In this document: positions 43,505 through 54,164 of the stretch, piece by piece
How positions within the stretch are numbered: position 1 is the first letter of the stretch
Layout: every line of letters begins with the position of its first letter
Assembly: GCA_047967505.1 (NCBI GenBank)
Contig: CM106540.1
Length of the DNA stretch: 64,000 nt
Source of the DNA: Dipteris shenzhenensis
Taxonomy: Eukaryota; Polypodiophyta; Polypodiopsida; Gleicheniales
Reading direction: 5' to 3' (one strand)
Notes under the pieces: model-generated
Database searches by the model: none
Seen by the model: only the letters and a program-made list of their open reading frames with translations
What the model was told of the DNA's origin: nothing
Program-made: the position numbers and the translations under genes

Positions 43505-44305
43505 ACCGCCAAGACAAACTGCGAGGCTTCCGATGAGGAAGAGGCTGCCACCCAAAAAGGGGGGGGGGTAGAAGCGGGAGGGTGGAGCCTAGGTGTGGCG
43601 GGAACGGAGGTGGCGCGAGGTGGAGGTGTGGAGGCGGGGAACGGGTGAGGTGGGGAGGCGGGAGCGGAAGCGGGGGCGGGGGAGAGGCGGAGCGGGGGCG
43701 AGGGGGCGGATGGGGGGCGGGGGGAATGGAGGGACGGAGGGGGCAGGATGGAGCGAATGGGCGGGGGGGGGCGGGGGTGAAGGCGGGAGGGGAAGGCGGG
43801 GGTGAACGGGAGGGCAGAGAGGCGAGAGGGGGCGGGGGTGGGAGGCGAGGGGTGAGGGGGCGGAATGGGAGGCAGGGGTGAGTGGAACGGTGGAGGGCGG
43901 GGTGGAGCGAAGGGTAGCGGGGTGGAGCGGAAGGGGTAGCGGGCGGGGGTGAGCGGAGCAGTAGCAAGGGCGGGAGTGGAGCATGGCGAGGGGGGGCGGA
44001 GCGAGGCGGGGGTGAGGCGGGGAGTGAGGGGTGAGGCGGGGGGGGTGTGGTGAGGGGGGGGAGAGACGGAGGTGCGAGGGGGGGGGGTGAGAGCGGAGGG
44101 CAGGGGTGAAGCGGAGGAGGGGCGAGTGTGGTGAGGGAGGGCACGGTGGCAGCAGCGGGTGAGGGAAGGTGAGGGCGAAGGGGTAGGGGCGGGAGAGGGC
44201 GAAGGGGTAGGGGCGGTGGCAGCAGCGGGTGAGGGAAGGTGAGGGCGAAGGGGTAGGGGCAAGGAGGGGCTAGGGGGAGGTAGAGGTACGGCAGGGGAGG
44301 GGAAG
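43505..44305 (-). repeat. low-complexity C-rich 5' region of the LINE
   Basis: On the minus strand this is almost purely C, T, A with CCCC and CCGC runs; on the plus strand it is G-rich with dozens of GGGG runs. A 68-bp direct repeat (GGTGGCAGCAGCGGGTGAGG at about 44,147 and 44,215) is visible. It probably is the 5' UTR/promoter of the LINE. The long Pro/Ser-rich open frames across it are composition artefacts. Confidence 0.7.
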
Positions 44306-44925
44306 CTCGCAGTAGCAGCAGGAGAGATCATGAATCCAGTAGAATGGTTCAAGTCATCCTGAATGGACTAGGAGAGGGATACAAGAATCTAGTCCAGAGT
44401 ATTGCCATCCAATGGCAAATAGCGACACTGGAAGAACTCTAATCAATCTTACTTGGTGAAGAACTCAGGACTCAAGCCATTCACGCACGCAAAGGTCATT
44501 CCAATCATCAAGCATTCATAGCTTTAGATAGAAGTAGAGGTAGAGGCAAATTCAGAGGCAGATCATTCCAATGAAGTGGTCATCATTAGCAACAAAACCA
44601 ACATCAAAGTCAGAATCAACATCAACATCATCCTCAGCAACATCAGCATCAGTAAAGAGGAAATCATTCCAACTGAGGAAGATTCCAAGGATGAGGGAAT
44701 GCATCCACCAACATGTTAAACATTTAGTGCAAGTACTATCATAAGTTTGGACACTATGAAAGAGATTGTCGTAAGAAGTAGTATGACCAAGGCGGTCAAT
44801 CCAGCAGCAATCAAGGGAATTTTTGAGGAAGAGGAAATCATCGTGGTGGACATTCTAGTCACAGTTATTATGCAAATGAACCTGAGAACATGTTTCTTTT
44901 GCAAGCAAGGAAATGTAGAAGACTG
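44306..44925 (+). pseudogene. copia A gag, C-terminal part
   Basis: It resumes after the LINE: AVAAGEIMNPVEWF, VILNGLGEGYKNLVQSIAIQ, then a Gly/Arg-rich DRSRGRGKFRGRSFQ, a Gln/His-rich run and a zinc knuckle CKYYHKFGHYERDC at about 44,731. Frameshifts and stops break it. The first 33 bp duplicate the outer end of the inverted segment at 36,761-36,793. Confidence 0.82.
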
Positions 44926-45450
44926 AAGCAGTGTATCTTAACACTGATTGTAATTCAAAAGAGGATTTGAGCTATCAAGTCAACCAAGCAGATCAAGATC
45001 CTTGGTACATCGACAACGGTGCATCATCTCATATGACAAAGGATCGGGAATGGTTTACAGAGATAAAACCATTAGAAGGACAAAAGAATGTCATCTACAT
45101 GGCAGATAACATACTGAATATAGTTCAAGGGAAGGCATTGTCCCTATGAACAATTTCACTGGTATGAAAGGATTGGTGAAAGATGTACTCTATGTCCAAG
45201 GGAAAGGCATTGTCCCTATGAACAATTTCACTGGTACGAAAGGATTGGTGAAAGATGTACTCTATATTTCGAAGCTCAGTAAGAACCTCTTGTTAGTAGG
45301 TCAAATGACGGAACACAACTACCGAGTCATCTTCGATGGAGATGAATGCACTATTAGAGAAAAATCCAGAGGATATTAGCTAGTAGGAAAAGTAGTCAAG
45401 GAAGGACGTTGGTTCGGAATGCTAGCTATACAGTACCAGATTTGCATGCC
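44926..45450 (+). pseudogene. copia A protease
   Basis: DPWYIDNGASSHMTKDREWF has the copia protease motif with DNG for DSG. VLYISKLSKNLLLVGQMTEH and YRVIFDGDECTIREKSRGY follow. A 72-bp tandem duplication (45,134-45,278; unit GGCATTGTCCCTATGAACAA) with a one-base difference breaks the frame between the copies. Confidence 0.85.
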
Positions 45451-45471
45451 ATGTCAGCTCAACTACAATAG

Positions 45472-46128
45472 ATGCCACTATCTACAAAATGGCACAAGAG
45501 ATATGGACATGTTAATTTCAAAAGATTGATAGAGCTCAGAAATCAGAATATGGCAATTGGAACTCCAAAACTTCAGTTTCTTGGAAAAGTTTGCGAAGCA
45601 TGTTGCTTCGGCAAACAAAAGCAAACTAATTTTGGCAGAAGCATCTCTCGAGCACGAGTTATTCTTGATTTGACTCACACAGATGTATGGGGTTATGATC
45701 ATACCCGCAACATCAATGGTTCACTTTACTACTTGACCTTCATCAATGACTACAACAGATATTGTTTGGTCTACTTTCTAAAAGAGAAATCTGAAGTGTT
45801 TTCCAGATTTCAAGAATTCAAAGCCATGGTAGAAAACCAAACAGGCAAAAAGATCAAAGTCATGAGATCAAACAGAGGAGATGAATACATGTCTTCAACA
45901 TTCATGAACTTTCACAGAAGTCATGGCATTTGAAGACAATTCACATGTGTAGATACTCCTCCAGTAGAATGAAAGAGCTGAAAGAAAGAATGGTACTTTA
46001 GGAGATAGTGCTAGAGCAATGCTTAATGAAAAACATCCTCCAAATTAGTATTGGGCAAAAGCAATAGCCACTTCAAACTACTTACTTAATTGTCTTCCTA
46101 CCGAACCAATTCAGGGTATGACACCTTA
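45472..46128 (+). pseudogene. copia A integrase, N-terminal and core part
   Basis: GAG-pre-integrase finger HKRYGHVNF...CEACCFGKQ is intact. The core has HTDVWG, TFINDYNRYCLVYFLKEKSE and a changed SNRGDEYMS. Broken frames then give YWAKAIATSNYLLNCLP and PIQGM, where the LARD-like element is inserted at 46,129. Confidence 0.88.
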
Positions 46129-46942
46129 TGTTATGGAATTGTACTTCTGATATTTCTTGCTATGGAAATTATTTTATTTTAGTCAAGTGTGACTATGGAA
46201 AAGTATTCCATAGGAGTGCACTGGATGTGACGGGGGTCCTAGTGGATGCTTTGTGGGGTTTAGTTGGAGATGCTTACCTACCTATGTTTTTACTAGGCTA
46301 GATGGTTAGTATTGTGGTTGATTCCATGTTAATACTAATGTTGCTAGTGTTACTAGTGTTATTGCAGTTGGTCGCAAGGTGTGTATTTTGATGTCTGTAT
46401 ATCAAGCATACAACTGTGTTGGGATTAGTTGGTGTGATGATTCATAAATTGATTGTAACAACTAACACAATGGGCAAATTGAGTACAGATGATAAGTTGG
46501 ATAATGAGGAACGGAGATGGTGAAGGTGATTTGGATTGATCAAAGTATCTAATGGCTGTCAAAGGACATAGGCCATATTGTAAAGTAATGAATTTTAAGC
46601 TGTGGGCTAATTTATTTTATTAATTGTGGATGAGGGCATATTAAGCCTTGTGATGTTTTAAGCTCGTGGAGCTATGTTGAGCAATCCCTCTAATTATAGA
46701 TAAGGGATGCTTTTTGATGTACGATTATTGGCTCTTTTCTTTTTGGAATTACAGTTATAAATACTCTAGATGGGAAGCAAGAGCCACCATGTAGGGAGGG
46801 CCCATGTAGGGAGGGCAGATTAGACCCCATGTAGTGTCGCTCTCTTTCTCTTCTCTCCCCCACTTGTTTCCTGGTTCTTAGTTTCTATGGTTTTGGTAAA
46901 TCTTGAATTTGCGAGCATGTCTGGTTTCTAATTTTCATAACA
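46129..46942 (+). repeat. 5' LTR of LARD-like element
   Basis: It starts TGTTATGGAATTGTA and ends TTCATAACA, followed by G and the PBS. It differs from the 3' copy by scattered substitutions and by a repeated GCCCATGTAGGGAGG segment at about 46,790-46,820. Confidence 0.93.
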
Positions 46943-46943
46943 G

Positions 46944-46957
46944 TGGTATCAGAGCCT
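46944..46957 (+). promoter_or_regulatory. primer-binding site of LARD-like element
   Basis: TGGTATCAGAGCCT, a good initiator-Met type PBS one base after the LTR. Confidence 0.9.
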
Positions 46958-48928
46958 AGCTATGCTCTAGCCTAACTGTGGGAGGCAAGCAACATGATCT
47001 GATGACATAGTCATTCTCAAAATGTTCTTTCTGATTGTTTAGACTACTTGATCGCTATGTTTTGAGTTTATCTGCAAAAGTTATGAAGGATTCTTTGAAA
47101 ATCAATGCTACAATTGCGATTGACAAAAATGACCCCCGAAGACTTGTTCAAGGGGTATGCACCGATTCTTTTGAGTGGTTGGATCAATATATTCTGACTT
47201 CATGTAAGAAATTTATGGTTGTCTCTTTTTAGTGCTTACTGTCAATGAATTGGTAGAAGCAGTCTTTGGATAGAAAGATGAACAGCCATGACCAAAGATG
47301 ACTTCTCCTTAGGACATGAGGATAGTAAAGATTCATATTCTTATAGAATTAATGATATTTAAAGTAATAATAGCATCATGATGTGATTTCAAGAATGGAA
47401 GTCGTATGAAAATTGCAACCCAGATGTCGCTCTCCTAAGGAAAAGACCATGGCCATTTAATTTGGAAGAAAGCAATAGGACTAAATTAAGAATCGAGAGC
47501 TGCAGATGAAACAAGGACAAATAGATGCACTATATGCATGTTATTACTTCGATAACAATCGACAATTTCTCTTGCCAACTTAGTAGACACAATCAAGCAT
47601 ACAAGCATTGTGATGAGACAGCCAAGGCATCTCTAAATACATCTTTTATCTTTCTTCTTTGTTTTACTTAATTGCTTTTCTTAAGTTGCATATGATGAGG
47701 TCACTATGAAAGAGAGGCTTTGCAAGGAATCTCTTTTGAACCGCAAAGTTATCAAACTAATGATTGAATAGGAAGCAAAAGAAAGTTGATTGAGACTCAA
47801 CCAAGCAAGCAAAGATTTGAAAGGACAAAGGAGATACGTATCTATTCCCATATTTTTGTTTTCCTCGATTTTCGTTTTCTTACCCTCATAGAAATACTCA
47901 TATAAAGATAAGAAAGAATGGTATGGCGACGAAAGGGAATATTGAATTTGAAGAAGAGTGATAAATCATATTAAAATAGCATGAACAAGAGAATAAAATA
48001 TGATACCCTATATAAGATCTAGGATAATCTAGGTAAGCTAAGAGTTTTTTATTGATTAAATAAGCATGATTATGTGAATTGATAAGGATGAGAAGATGTA
48101 TATCATAAGAAATATAATTACTTAAAGGGCTTGTATCCTCATAGCTTGCTCGAGTAGATGCCGATCCTAGCCTAGCTGTAGATAATAAAACTATTATTAT
48201 GTGATACATATGGTATGATTCAATAAAGTGTTCTCTCAAGTGAACTGAATTAGAGAACATTAAAGAGAAAAAAAAGCATATGACATTTTTGCTAAGCAAA
48301 AGGGAAGCCATGATTGTTCGATGAAAAACTTTTTGCTTCGATAATTTCTTTATGGAATTGCTTTTATAGATAATGAAAAATAGTTGGTATGTCAGATAAT
48401 ATCTTCTAAGTATTTTCTAGTAGTTGAAGAAAATACATATTGGATCATTACTAGCTACCAAGTTAAATAAAAAACTTTGACGGGAATAGATAATGACGTA
48501 CATATACCCTTCTACTGATCACAGAATAGTATATGTCACTTATTGCTACTCACATCAAAAGGAAAAAGAATTATGCTTTGTATTTGTCATTATTTCTCAA
48601 TATCATACTGGTATGGGACGGTATAGATATTGAGAAATATGACAAATATAATGCTTGGACCTATAACAAAATAACATAAGCAATGAATAGATGTGGTATA
48701 GTACTTTCTCTTGGTATAGGATAAGAATAAAAGTAATCGTTCATGAGTTTTGAACTGGCTAAATTCATTATCTCTTGGTTAATGAGAGCTTAAGATCTCT
48801 TGAAGAATTTTTTTTTTGACCATGATGATACTTGATGAATGTCCAAGAGATTACTCTTCATATCTCTACTCGTTGACTCAAAAAGTCAAAAACACAATTG
48901 AGGTTAGTTGCAATCCAAGCAAGAGGGA
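46958..48928. other. interior of LARD-like element
   Basis: AT-rich, no convincing coding region; the longest open frame (48,311-47,898, minus) is AT-biased and motif-free. A long hairpin lies at 48,581-48,648. A purine stretch AGCAAGAGGGA at 48,918-48,928 is the likely polypurine tract. Confidence 0.7.
48581..48648. repeat. long hairpin in LARD-like interior
   Basis: The left arm 48,581-48,604 (TATTTGTCATTATTTC, then TCAATATC) pairs with the right arm 48,626-48,648 over about 23 base pairs with one bulge; the loop is 21 nt. Confidence 0.85.
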
Positions 48929-49730
48929 TGTTATGGAATTGTATTTTTGATATTTCTTGCTATGGAAATTATTTTATTTTAGTAAAGTGTGAGTATGGCA
49001 AAGTATTCCATAGGAGCGCACTGGATGCGGCGGGGGTCCTAGTGGATGCTTTATGGGGTTTAGTTGGGGACACCTAAGTACCTATGTTTTTGCTAGGCTA
49101 GATGGTTAGTATTGTGGTTGATTCCATGTTAATACTAATGTCGCTACTATTACTGGTGTTATTGCAATTGGTCGCAAGGTGTGTATTTTGATGTCTATAT
49201 ATCAAGCATACAACTGTGTTGGGATTAGTTGGTGTGATGATTCATCAATTGATTGTAATAACTAACACAATTGGTGACTTGAGTAAAGATGATGAGTTGG
49301 ATAATGAGGAACAGAGATGGTGAAGGTGATTTGGATTGATCAAAGTATCTAATGGCTGTAAAAGGCCATGGGCCATATTGTAAAGTTATGAATTTTAAGC
49401 CGTGAACTAATTTATTTTATTAATTGTGGATGAGGGCATATTAAGCCTTGTGATGTTTTAAGCTCATGGAGCTATGTTGAGCAATCCCTCTAATTATAGA
49501 CAAGGGATGCTTTTTGATGTATTGTTATTTGCTCTTTGCTTTTTGGAATTACAATTATAAATACTCTAGATGGGAAGCAAGATCCACCATCTAGGGGGGC
49601 CCAAATTAGACCCCATGCAATGTCGCTCTCTCTTTCTCTTCTCTCCCCCACTTGTTTCCTAGTTCTTGGTTTCTATGGTTTTGGTAAATCTTGAATTTGT
49701 GAGCATGTCTGATTTTTAGTTTTTGTAACA
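48929..49730 (+). repeat. 3' LTR of LARD-like element
   Basis: 802-bp partner of 46,129-46,942, ending TTTTGTAACA, followed by TSD CCTTA. Confidence 0.93.
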
Positions 49731-50100
49731 CCTTATGAAGCATTCACTGGACACAAGCGGGAATCTTCGCATATTTGGTTACATAGCATATGCCCACATA
49801 CATGATGACCATCACAGGAAATTGGATGTGAAGTACACAAATGTATCATGGTTGGCTACAGTGAAGAAAGCAAAGCATACAAGTTGTATGATCCCGTCAA
49901 CCGAAAGGTTATTATCTCTAGAGATGTAATCTTTGATGAGGAATCACAATGGAAAACCTCAAATACACAGGAGATAGACGCATCGATTTCACAATCATCT
50001 ATAGAAATGGTTGATGAAGAAGAGCAAGAATTGCTAGAAGCACCCCAATAAGAACAACATCAACTTAGATGGTCTACTAAGGAAAGTAGTCCTCTAGCCA
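49731..50100 (+). pseudogene. copia A integrase, C-terminal part
   Basis: It resumes TPYEAFTGHKRESSHIW, then after a frame change FGYIAYAHIHDDHHRKLDVK and MVGYSEESKAYKLYDPVNRK with VIISRDVIFDEESQW. This is the normal copia region between integrase core and RT. Confidence 0.85.
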
Positions 50101-50720
50101 AATTGACATATGCTCAAAAAGGCAAAGCAATTCATGTTGAAACCACCAACTATGCTCTTATGACTACCATCATGGCTACAAAAGAGCTAGTGTACTTCGA
50201 AGATGTACTTGACAAGCGAGAGTGATAGTGCCCTATGAATGAAGAAATGAATGCTTTGTACAAGAATATTACTTGGGAATTATGCGACCTTCCACCAAGA
50301 AAGAAGGCCATAGCAAACAAATGGGTATGCAAAGTGAAGTACAATCCATATGGAAGTATTAAAAGATACAAAGCCAGACTAGTTGTTGCAAAAGGATTTG
50401 CACACCAATATGGTCAAGACTATGATGATACTTATGCTCTAGTAGCAAAGATGGATTTCGTACAGTTCTTGATATCGCACTCAATAGATGGAATATGGAT
50501 CAGCTCGATGTTAAGAATGCTCAATGATAGCTAGATGAGGAAGTCTACATGCAACAGCCAGTAGGTTATGTTGAACCAGGAAAAGAGAATTAGGTTTGCC
50601 ATCTCAAGAAAAGTCTCTACGGCTTAAAGCAAGCACCCAGAAGTTGGTGCAATAGAATCGACCATTATTTTAAATATCACATGGACAAATATTTGTTATG
50701 CAGTAAGTTCACTTGCACAG
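50101..50720 (+). pseudogene. copia A reverse transcriptase, catalytic box deleted
   Basis: MNALYKNITWELCDLPPRKK, ANKWVCKVKYNPYGSIKRYK, then AKGFAHQYGQDYDDTYALVA and VYMQQPVGYV with LKKSLYGLKQAPRSWC. After KYLLC (about 50,700) the sequence jumps to VSSLAQFMANPKQ, so the YVDD part of RT is missing. It cannot be active. Confidence 0.87.
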
Positions 50721-51290
50721 TTTATGGCAAATCCAAAACAATCTCATTGGAATGCAGCTAAAGGAGTCTTGAGATACATCAGAGGTACAAGATAGTTTGG
50801 GATAGAATGTAGAGGAAGTCATCCAAGGTTGCATGGATACTAGGACATTGACTATAGCGGAGATCATGAGACCGGGAGATCGACACAGGGATATGCATTT
50901 TTCCTTGGTCAAGGTGCTATATCATGGTTGTCAAACAAACAACCAACTATTTCTTTATCTTCAACTGAAGCACAATATAGAACACTCATACAAGTGCATG
51001 TGAGGCTATATGGCTCAGAAGACTATTATCAGAATTAGATTACTTTGATGAATCAAAGACAACAACAATATACTGTGATAATCAATCGGCTGAAGGATTT
51101 GCCAAGAATCCAGTATATCATTCTTGGACAAAGCACATTGATATCAGAGAGCACTTCATCAGAGAAAGAGTGTTACTTGGTTACATCACATTGCACCATT
51201 GTGATAGCAAAGAGAATGTTGCAGACATCTTTACCAAACCACTCGGTTAAAAGCTTTTGGAGAAACACCGACAAGCTCTTAGTTTGACTC
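50720..51290 (+). pseudogene. copia A RNase H
   Basis: In several frames: GVLRYIRGT, then [20 protein letters not shown] and SLSSTEAQY, then TIYCDNQSAEGFAKNPVYHS, YLVTSHC and ADIFTKPLG. Many frameshifts. It ends about 100 bp before the polypurine tract GAGGGAAGG (51,389-51,397). Confidence 0.83.
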
Positions 51291-51397
51291 AGAGGAAGGA
51301 CATTCCCATTAAAGGAGTGGGATGGAATGTAATGCTCAGTCCTAGAATCATCATCTTGAGGAAAGGCCTACTTCATGATGTTGATCTTGAGGGAAGG

Positions 51398-51629
51398 TGT
51401 TGAGAGATCAGCTCAACATCATGTGATCATATGTGCATATAGCACTAACACATATAGAGTGCTATAAAGGAAAGGGTTAGATACCCTAACCATAACCCTA
51501 AAAGGGTTTGTATATATTCTACGTTTTCAACTAAATCTAGTGTATAGTAAGTCATTTGTGGTGTGCTCTCTAGCTGTGCCCTTTCTTCTCATCTCCACTC
51601 TTTTCCTGTCCCCTCTTAATATTTTGTCA
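51398..51629 (+). repeat. 3' LTR of copia A
   Basis: 232 bp, TGTTGAGAGATCAG...TTTTGTCA. It contains TACCCTAACCATAACCCTAA where the 5' LTR has a longer CCCTAA array. Confidence 0.93.
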
Positions 51630-51727
51630 TGGGTTATACGAAATGCCTCATGACAAATGGGAGCTAGAGCTAAGCTAAATGAACTGCTAGAGTTGAGCTG
51701 ATGCAGGAGCTTGCAAGATAGCACACG

Positions 51728-51742
51728 GGCTCTGATACCAAA
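51728..51742 (-). promoter_or_regulatory. primer-binding site of copia D
   Basis: The minus strand reads TTTGGTATCAGAGCCC directly after the LTR: an initiator-Met type PBS on the far side of the inserted copia A. Confidence 0.9.
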
Positions 51743-51975
51743 TGTGAGATGAAAGGGAGTAAGGGCACACCACACTATATTGAAAAGACAAGAAACAAGA
51801 TACAAGACTGAGGTTTTGTCTTAGTGAAAAAACCTTATCCTAACTACTAATTGTATACACTTAAGGGTCCTAATTGTGGTTAGGGGAAAAAACATCTAAT
51901 GAGGGAAAAGTGCCCCTAACCCACTTATTGGTCATACATTGGTCACTGCCATGAATTTTGGCAATAATTCCAACA
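51743..51975 (-). repeat. 5' LTR of copia D
   Basis: 233 bp, partner of 29,199-29,421, followed on the plus strand by TSD CCAAA at 51,976-51,980. Confidence 0.93.
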
Positions 51976-51980
51976 CCAAA

Positions 51981-54160
51981 TTGATTATTGGGGGGGATCA
52001 TCTTGGTGGACCCAATATTGCAAATCTAAAGCTTTCTTTAGAAGGTTGGGGTCATGAATGCTTTTGGAATTCACCCTATAGTCCTTGCTCTTTCTAGGCC
52101 CACTAAACATAGTGAGCCACTCTTATATGGGAGGTCCATGCTTGTGAGCATTCATGGGTTCTTACCAATTATACTCAAATCATAAACCTTATGAAAGTCT
52201 CTCGTTGTATTACTCTATGGAAGCTCAGTCGATGAGCAAAATAGTTATGTCATTCCTAGGGTGAGAGGAAAATTGGGTTTAATTGACACACTGAGCATAA
52301 TTATAAAATGAGAGGCCTAAAAGAAAAAGCAATGAGTAGACTAAAGGCAACGAGCAAGAGACATCATGGGGGAAAAGTGAAAAAGCAAGCTCTAGCAACA
52401 AAGAAAACATGGAGGTTTGCTATTTGAGAGAGAAGGCAAGATGATCGACCTAAGAGAGAGTGTAGAGACATGGTGGAAAGAGGCCAAATTAACATGAGAA
52501 GAGTATAGAGACATCATGGAAAAGAGGCAATTACAAATGAAGTGGTGTTCTAGGATGTCCTAAAAGTGTAACATTAACTGGATATTTGAGATATGCAAGT
52601 TGTTAAATCAATATACGTGACTCATGCATATACATATGTTTTTTAAATCCGCATAAAGTTTGGTTTTTGAAAATCATCAACACCCTTGAAAAGTTCTACA
52701 TGAGTGCTTTTTTAGGACATGCTTTTTAGCAAAAGAAGGCATACCAAACAAACATGCATACACCCACCTGTGCATAGGGTGGAAATTGATGGTGTAACAA
52801 ATTAGAATCTTTGCTAGAATGCAAGACCTCTTTTCAAATTCCTCCTTGATTTTTTGCTGAGGAGGTGGTGATAATGGAGCATCTTCTCTCTCACCCCTCA
52901 ACAGAGAGGGAGCTCTTGGTTCACCATGTGGTGGGACTAGCTCCGTTCCACTTGATAATCTTTGATGGTTGAGTCATCGCTTCTTGTACTAGTGGAGTAG
53001 GAGTTGATAATTCATCATCATCATTCTTATTGATGATGATTAGCATGGGCCTTTTGACTCTAGACGACAATCCTACCCAATCTAAGGGGCCAGGCTTGTC
53101 CTTCACCTCATGTCTTTACTAGTCTTTCTTCTTGATTGATCTCCTTTTGGTTATTGGAGGAGTTTAGCCAACTTGGATACTAGCTTATTGGTAGGCTCAT
53201 CCTCTCTATTACCTTAAGCTTAAAGGTCTTTGATTCAGAGATCTACCTACATACCATAGGATTGATTGTTTGGACTTGTACTTATAACCATAGCCAATAA
53301 TGAGGTCATCTCAATACTTTTTAGCTTGCCAATCTTGATCAATTAAGTTATGTAGCACTTCAGTGCCATTAATGCATGGATCTGAATCGTGTATCTATAC
53401 TTTTCTAGAGACAATGTAGTTTGCATTGCCTTTATGCTTGCATATGGTAATGGCAATCTTCTCGATACTATATGACTAATGAAAGTGATCAAATATTCAT
53501 AAATGGATTCATCATGGTGAGTTCATTGAGCTTCAAGCCTCCTTGTTGAATGAACATTTTACCTTGAGCATCGATTTTGTCAAAGTAGGTTGGATGGATA
53601 ACCAATAATACAATCCTTTTACCAGCCTAGTGGTTGGCTTAAACCAACCTGATGGTTCAATTAGTAGCAAGCTAGCTTGCTATTTGAATGATTGGGCATG
53701 TTGCTTACAAAAGAAAAGTTCCTCTCTCTCTCTCTCTCCCTCCCCCACACACACATCGCAGATCTCATGCTCCATTGTACTATACCATGATGCCATAGTC
53801 AGTGATTAGGTTGTGGAATGATTGTGCTCCCTAATCAGCTTCTTAATCTTTGAAAGACATCATCTCTAGATGACCCTACCATATGGCCACTTCCTTCACT
53901 AGCACCAAATATCACCTCCACGTGTAGACGTACAATGCTTGTTATGAAGTTAATCCGACTTGTGTCGAAATGAGTCAAAACTCCTTTGAAATTGGATTTG
54001 AGTCAAATCCCCATCGGGTGATTTGTAGGTCGGATAGATGTTAAACCAGCTTTGTGTCATGAACCAAGGTCGGATCAGCTATGTATCGAAAGTCGGTCGG
54101 AACTTGAACTGGTTGCAGATTTCCACCCAGTCAGAGACTACACCATCACATATATAGCCT
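51981..54160. other. no recognisable gene
   Basis: No coding homology seen. A CT microsatellite lies at about 53,720-53,740, with words such as AAGTCGGTCGG near 54,080. The right part may be the 3' UTR or LTR of the minus-strand gypsy H, but I found no LTR pair. Confidence 0.4.
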
Positions 54161-54164
54161 TCTA

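Larger units (their letters stand above)
36969..44305 (-). mobile_element. L1-type LINE nested in copia A
   Basis: Read on the minus strand: a C-rich 5' region, ORF1, ORF2 and a terminal A run (poly-T on the plus strand at about 36,970-36,982). It is about 7.3 kb, close to full length, and strikingly GC-rich compared with its AT-rich surroundings. ORF2 has endonuclease, RT and zf-RVT but no RNase H. Several frameshifts and stops are present. The insertion site shows an inverted and duplicated target. Confidence 0.92.
46129..49730 (+). mobile_element. non-coding LTR retrotransposon (LARD-like) nested in copia A integrase
   Basis: LTRs of 814 bp and 802 bp enclose a 2.0-kb interior. A perfect TSD CCTTA (46,124-46,128 and 49,731-49,735) flanks it. 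Excising the element plus one TSD restores MTPYEAFTGHKRES, a conserved copia integrase motif. The interior (46,943-48,928) has a PBS and PPT but no protein I recognise, so it is non-autonomous. Its orientation is plus by PBS and PPT. Several LTR differences show it is not very young. Confidence 0.93.
33533..51629 (+). mobile_element. Ty1/copia retrotransposon A, nested in copia D
   Basis: LTRs of 248 bp (33,533-33,780) and 232 bp (51,398-51,629) enclose gag, protease, integrase, RT and RNase H on the plus strand. The duplicated target is CGGGT on the left and TGGGT on the right, one mismatch in five. It is inserted in the leader of copia D. Without the LINE and the LARD-like element inside it, it is about 7.1 kb long. 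RT lacks its catalytic box by deletion. Confidence 0.92.
29199..51975 (-). mobile_element. Ty1/copia retrotransposon D (outermost of the nest)
   Basis: LTRs at 29,199-29,421 and 51,743-51,975, minus-strand PBS and PPT, and a perfect TSD CCAAA (29,194-29,198 and 51,976-51,980) define it. Its own DNA is 29,199-33,532 plus 51,635-51,975, about 4.7 kb; the rest is inserted copia A with two further elements. The coding part has an internal deletion joining integrase to RT and many frameshifts. It lies about 1 kb downstream of the GMPPA-like gene in the opposite orientation. Confidence 0.93.

Noticed and set aside
43392-44352. Long Pro/Ser-rich minus-strand frames of 250-306 codons
   Set aside because: These come from C-rich low-complexity sequence without stops. 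The only motif-bearing frame nearby is ORF1 from 43,504.
47898-48311. 137-codon minus-strand frame rich in Ile, Ser and Tyr
   Set aside because: AT-biased text in the interior of the LARD-like element; looks membrane-like by composition only.
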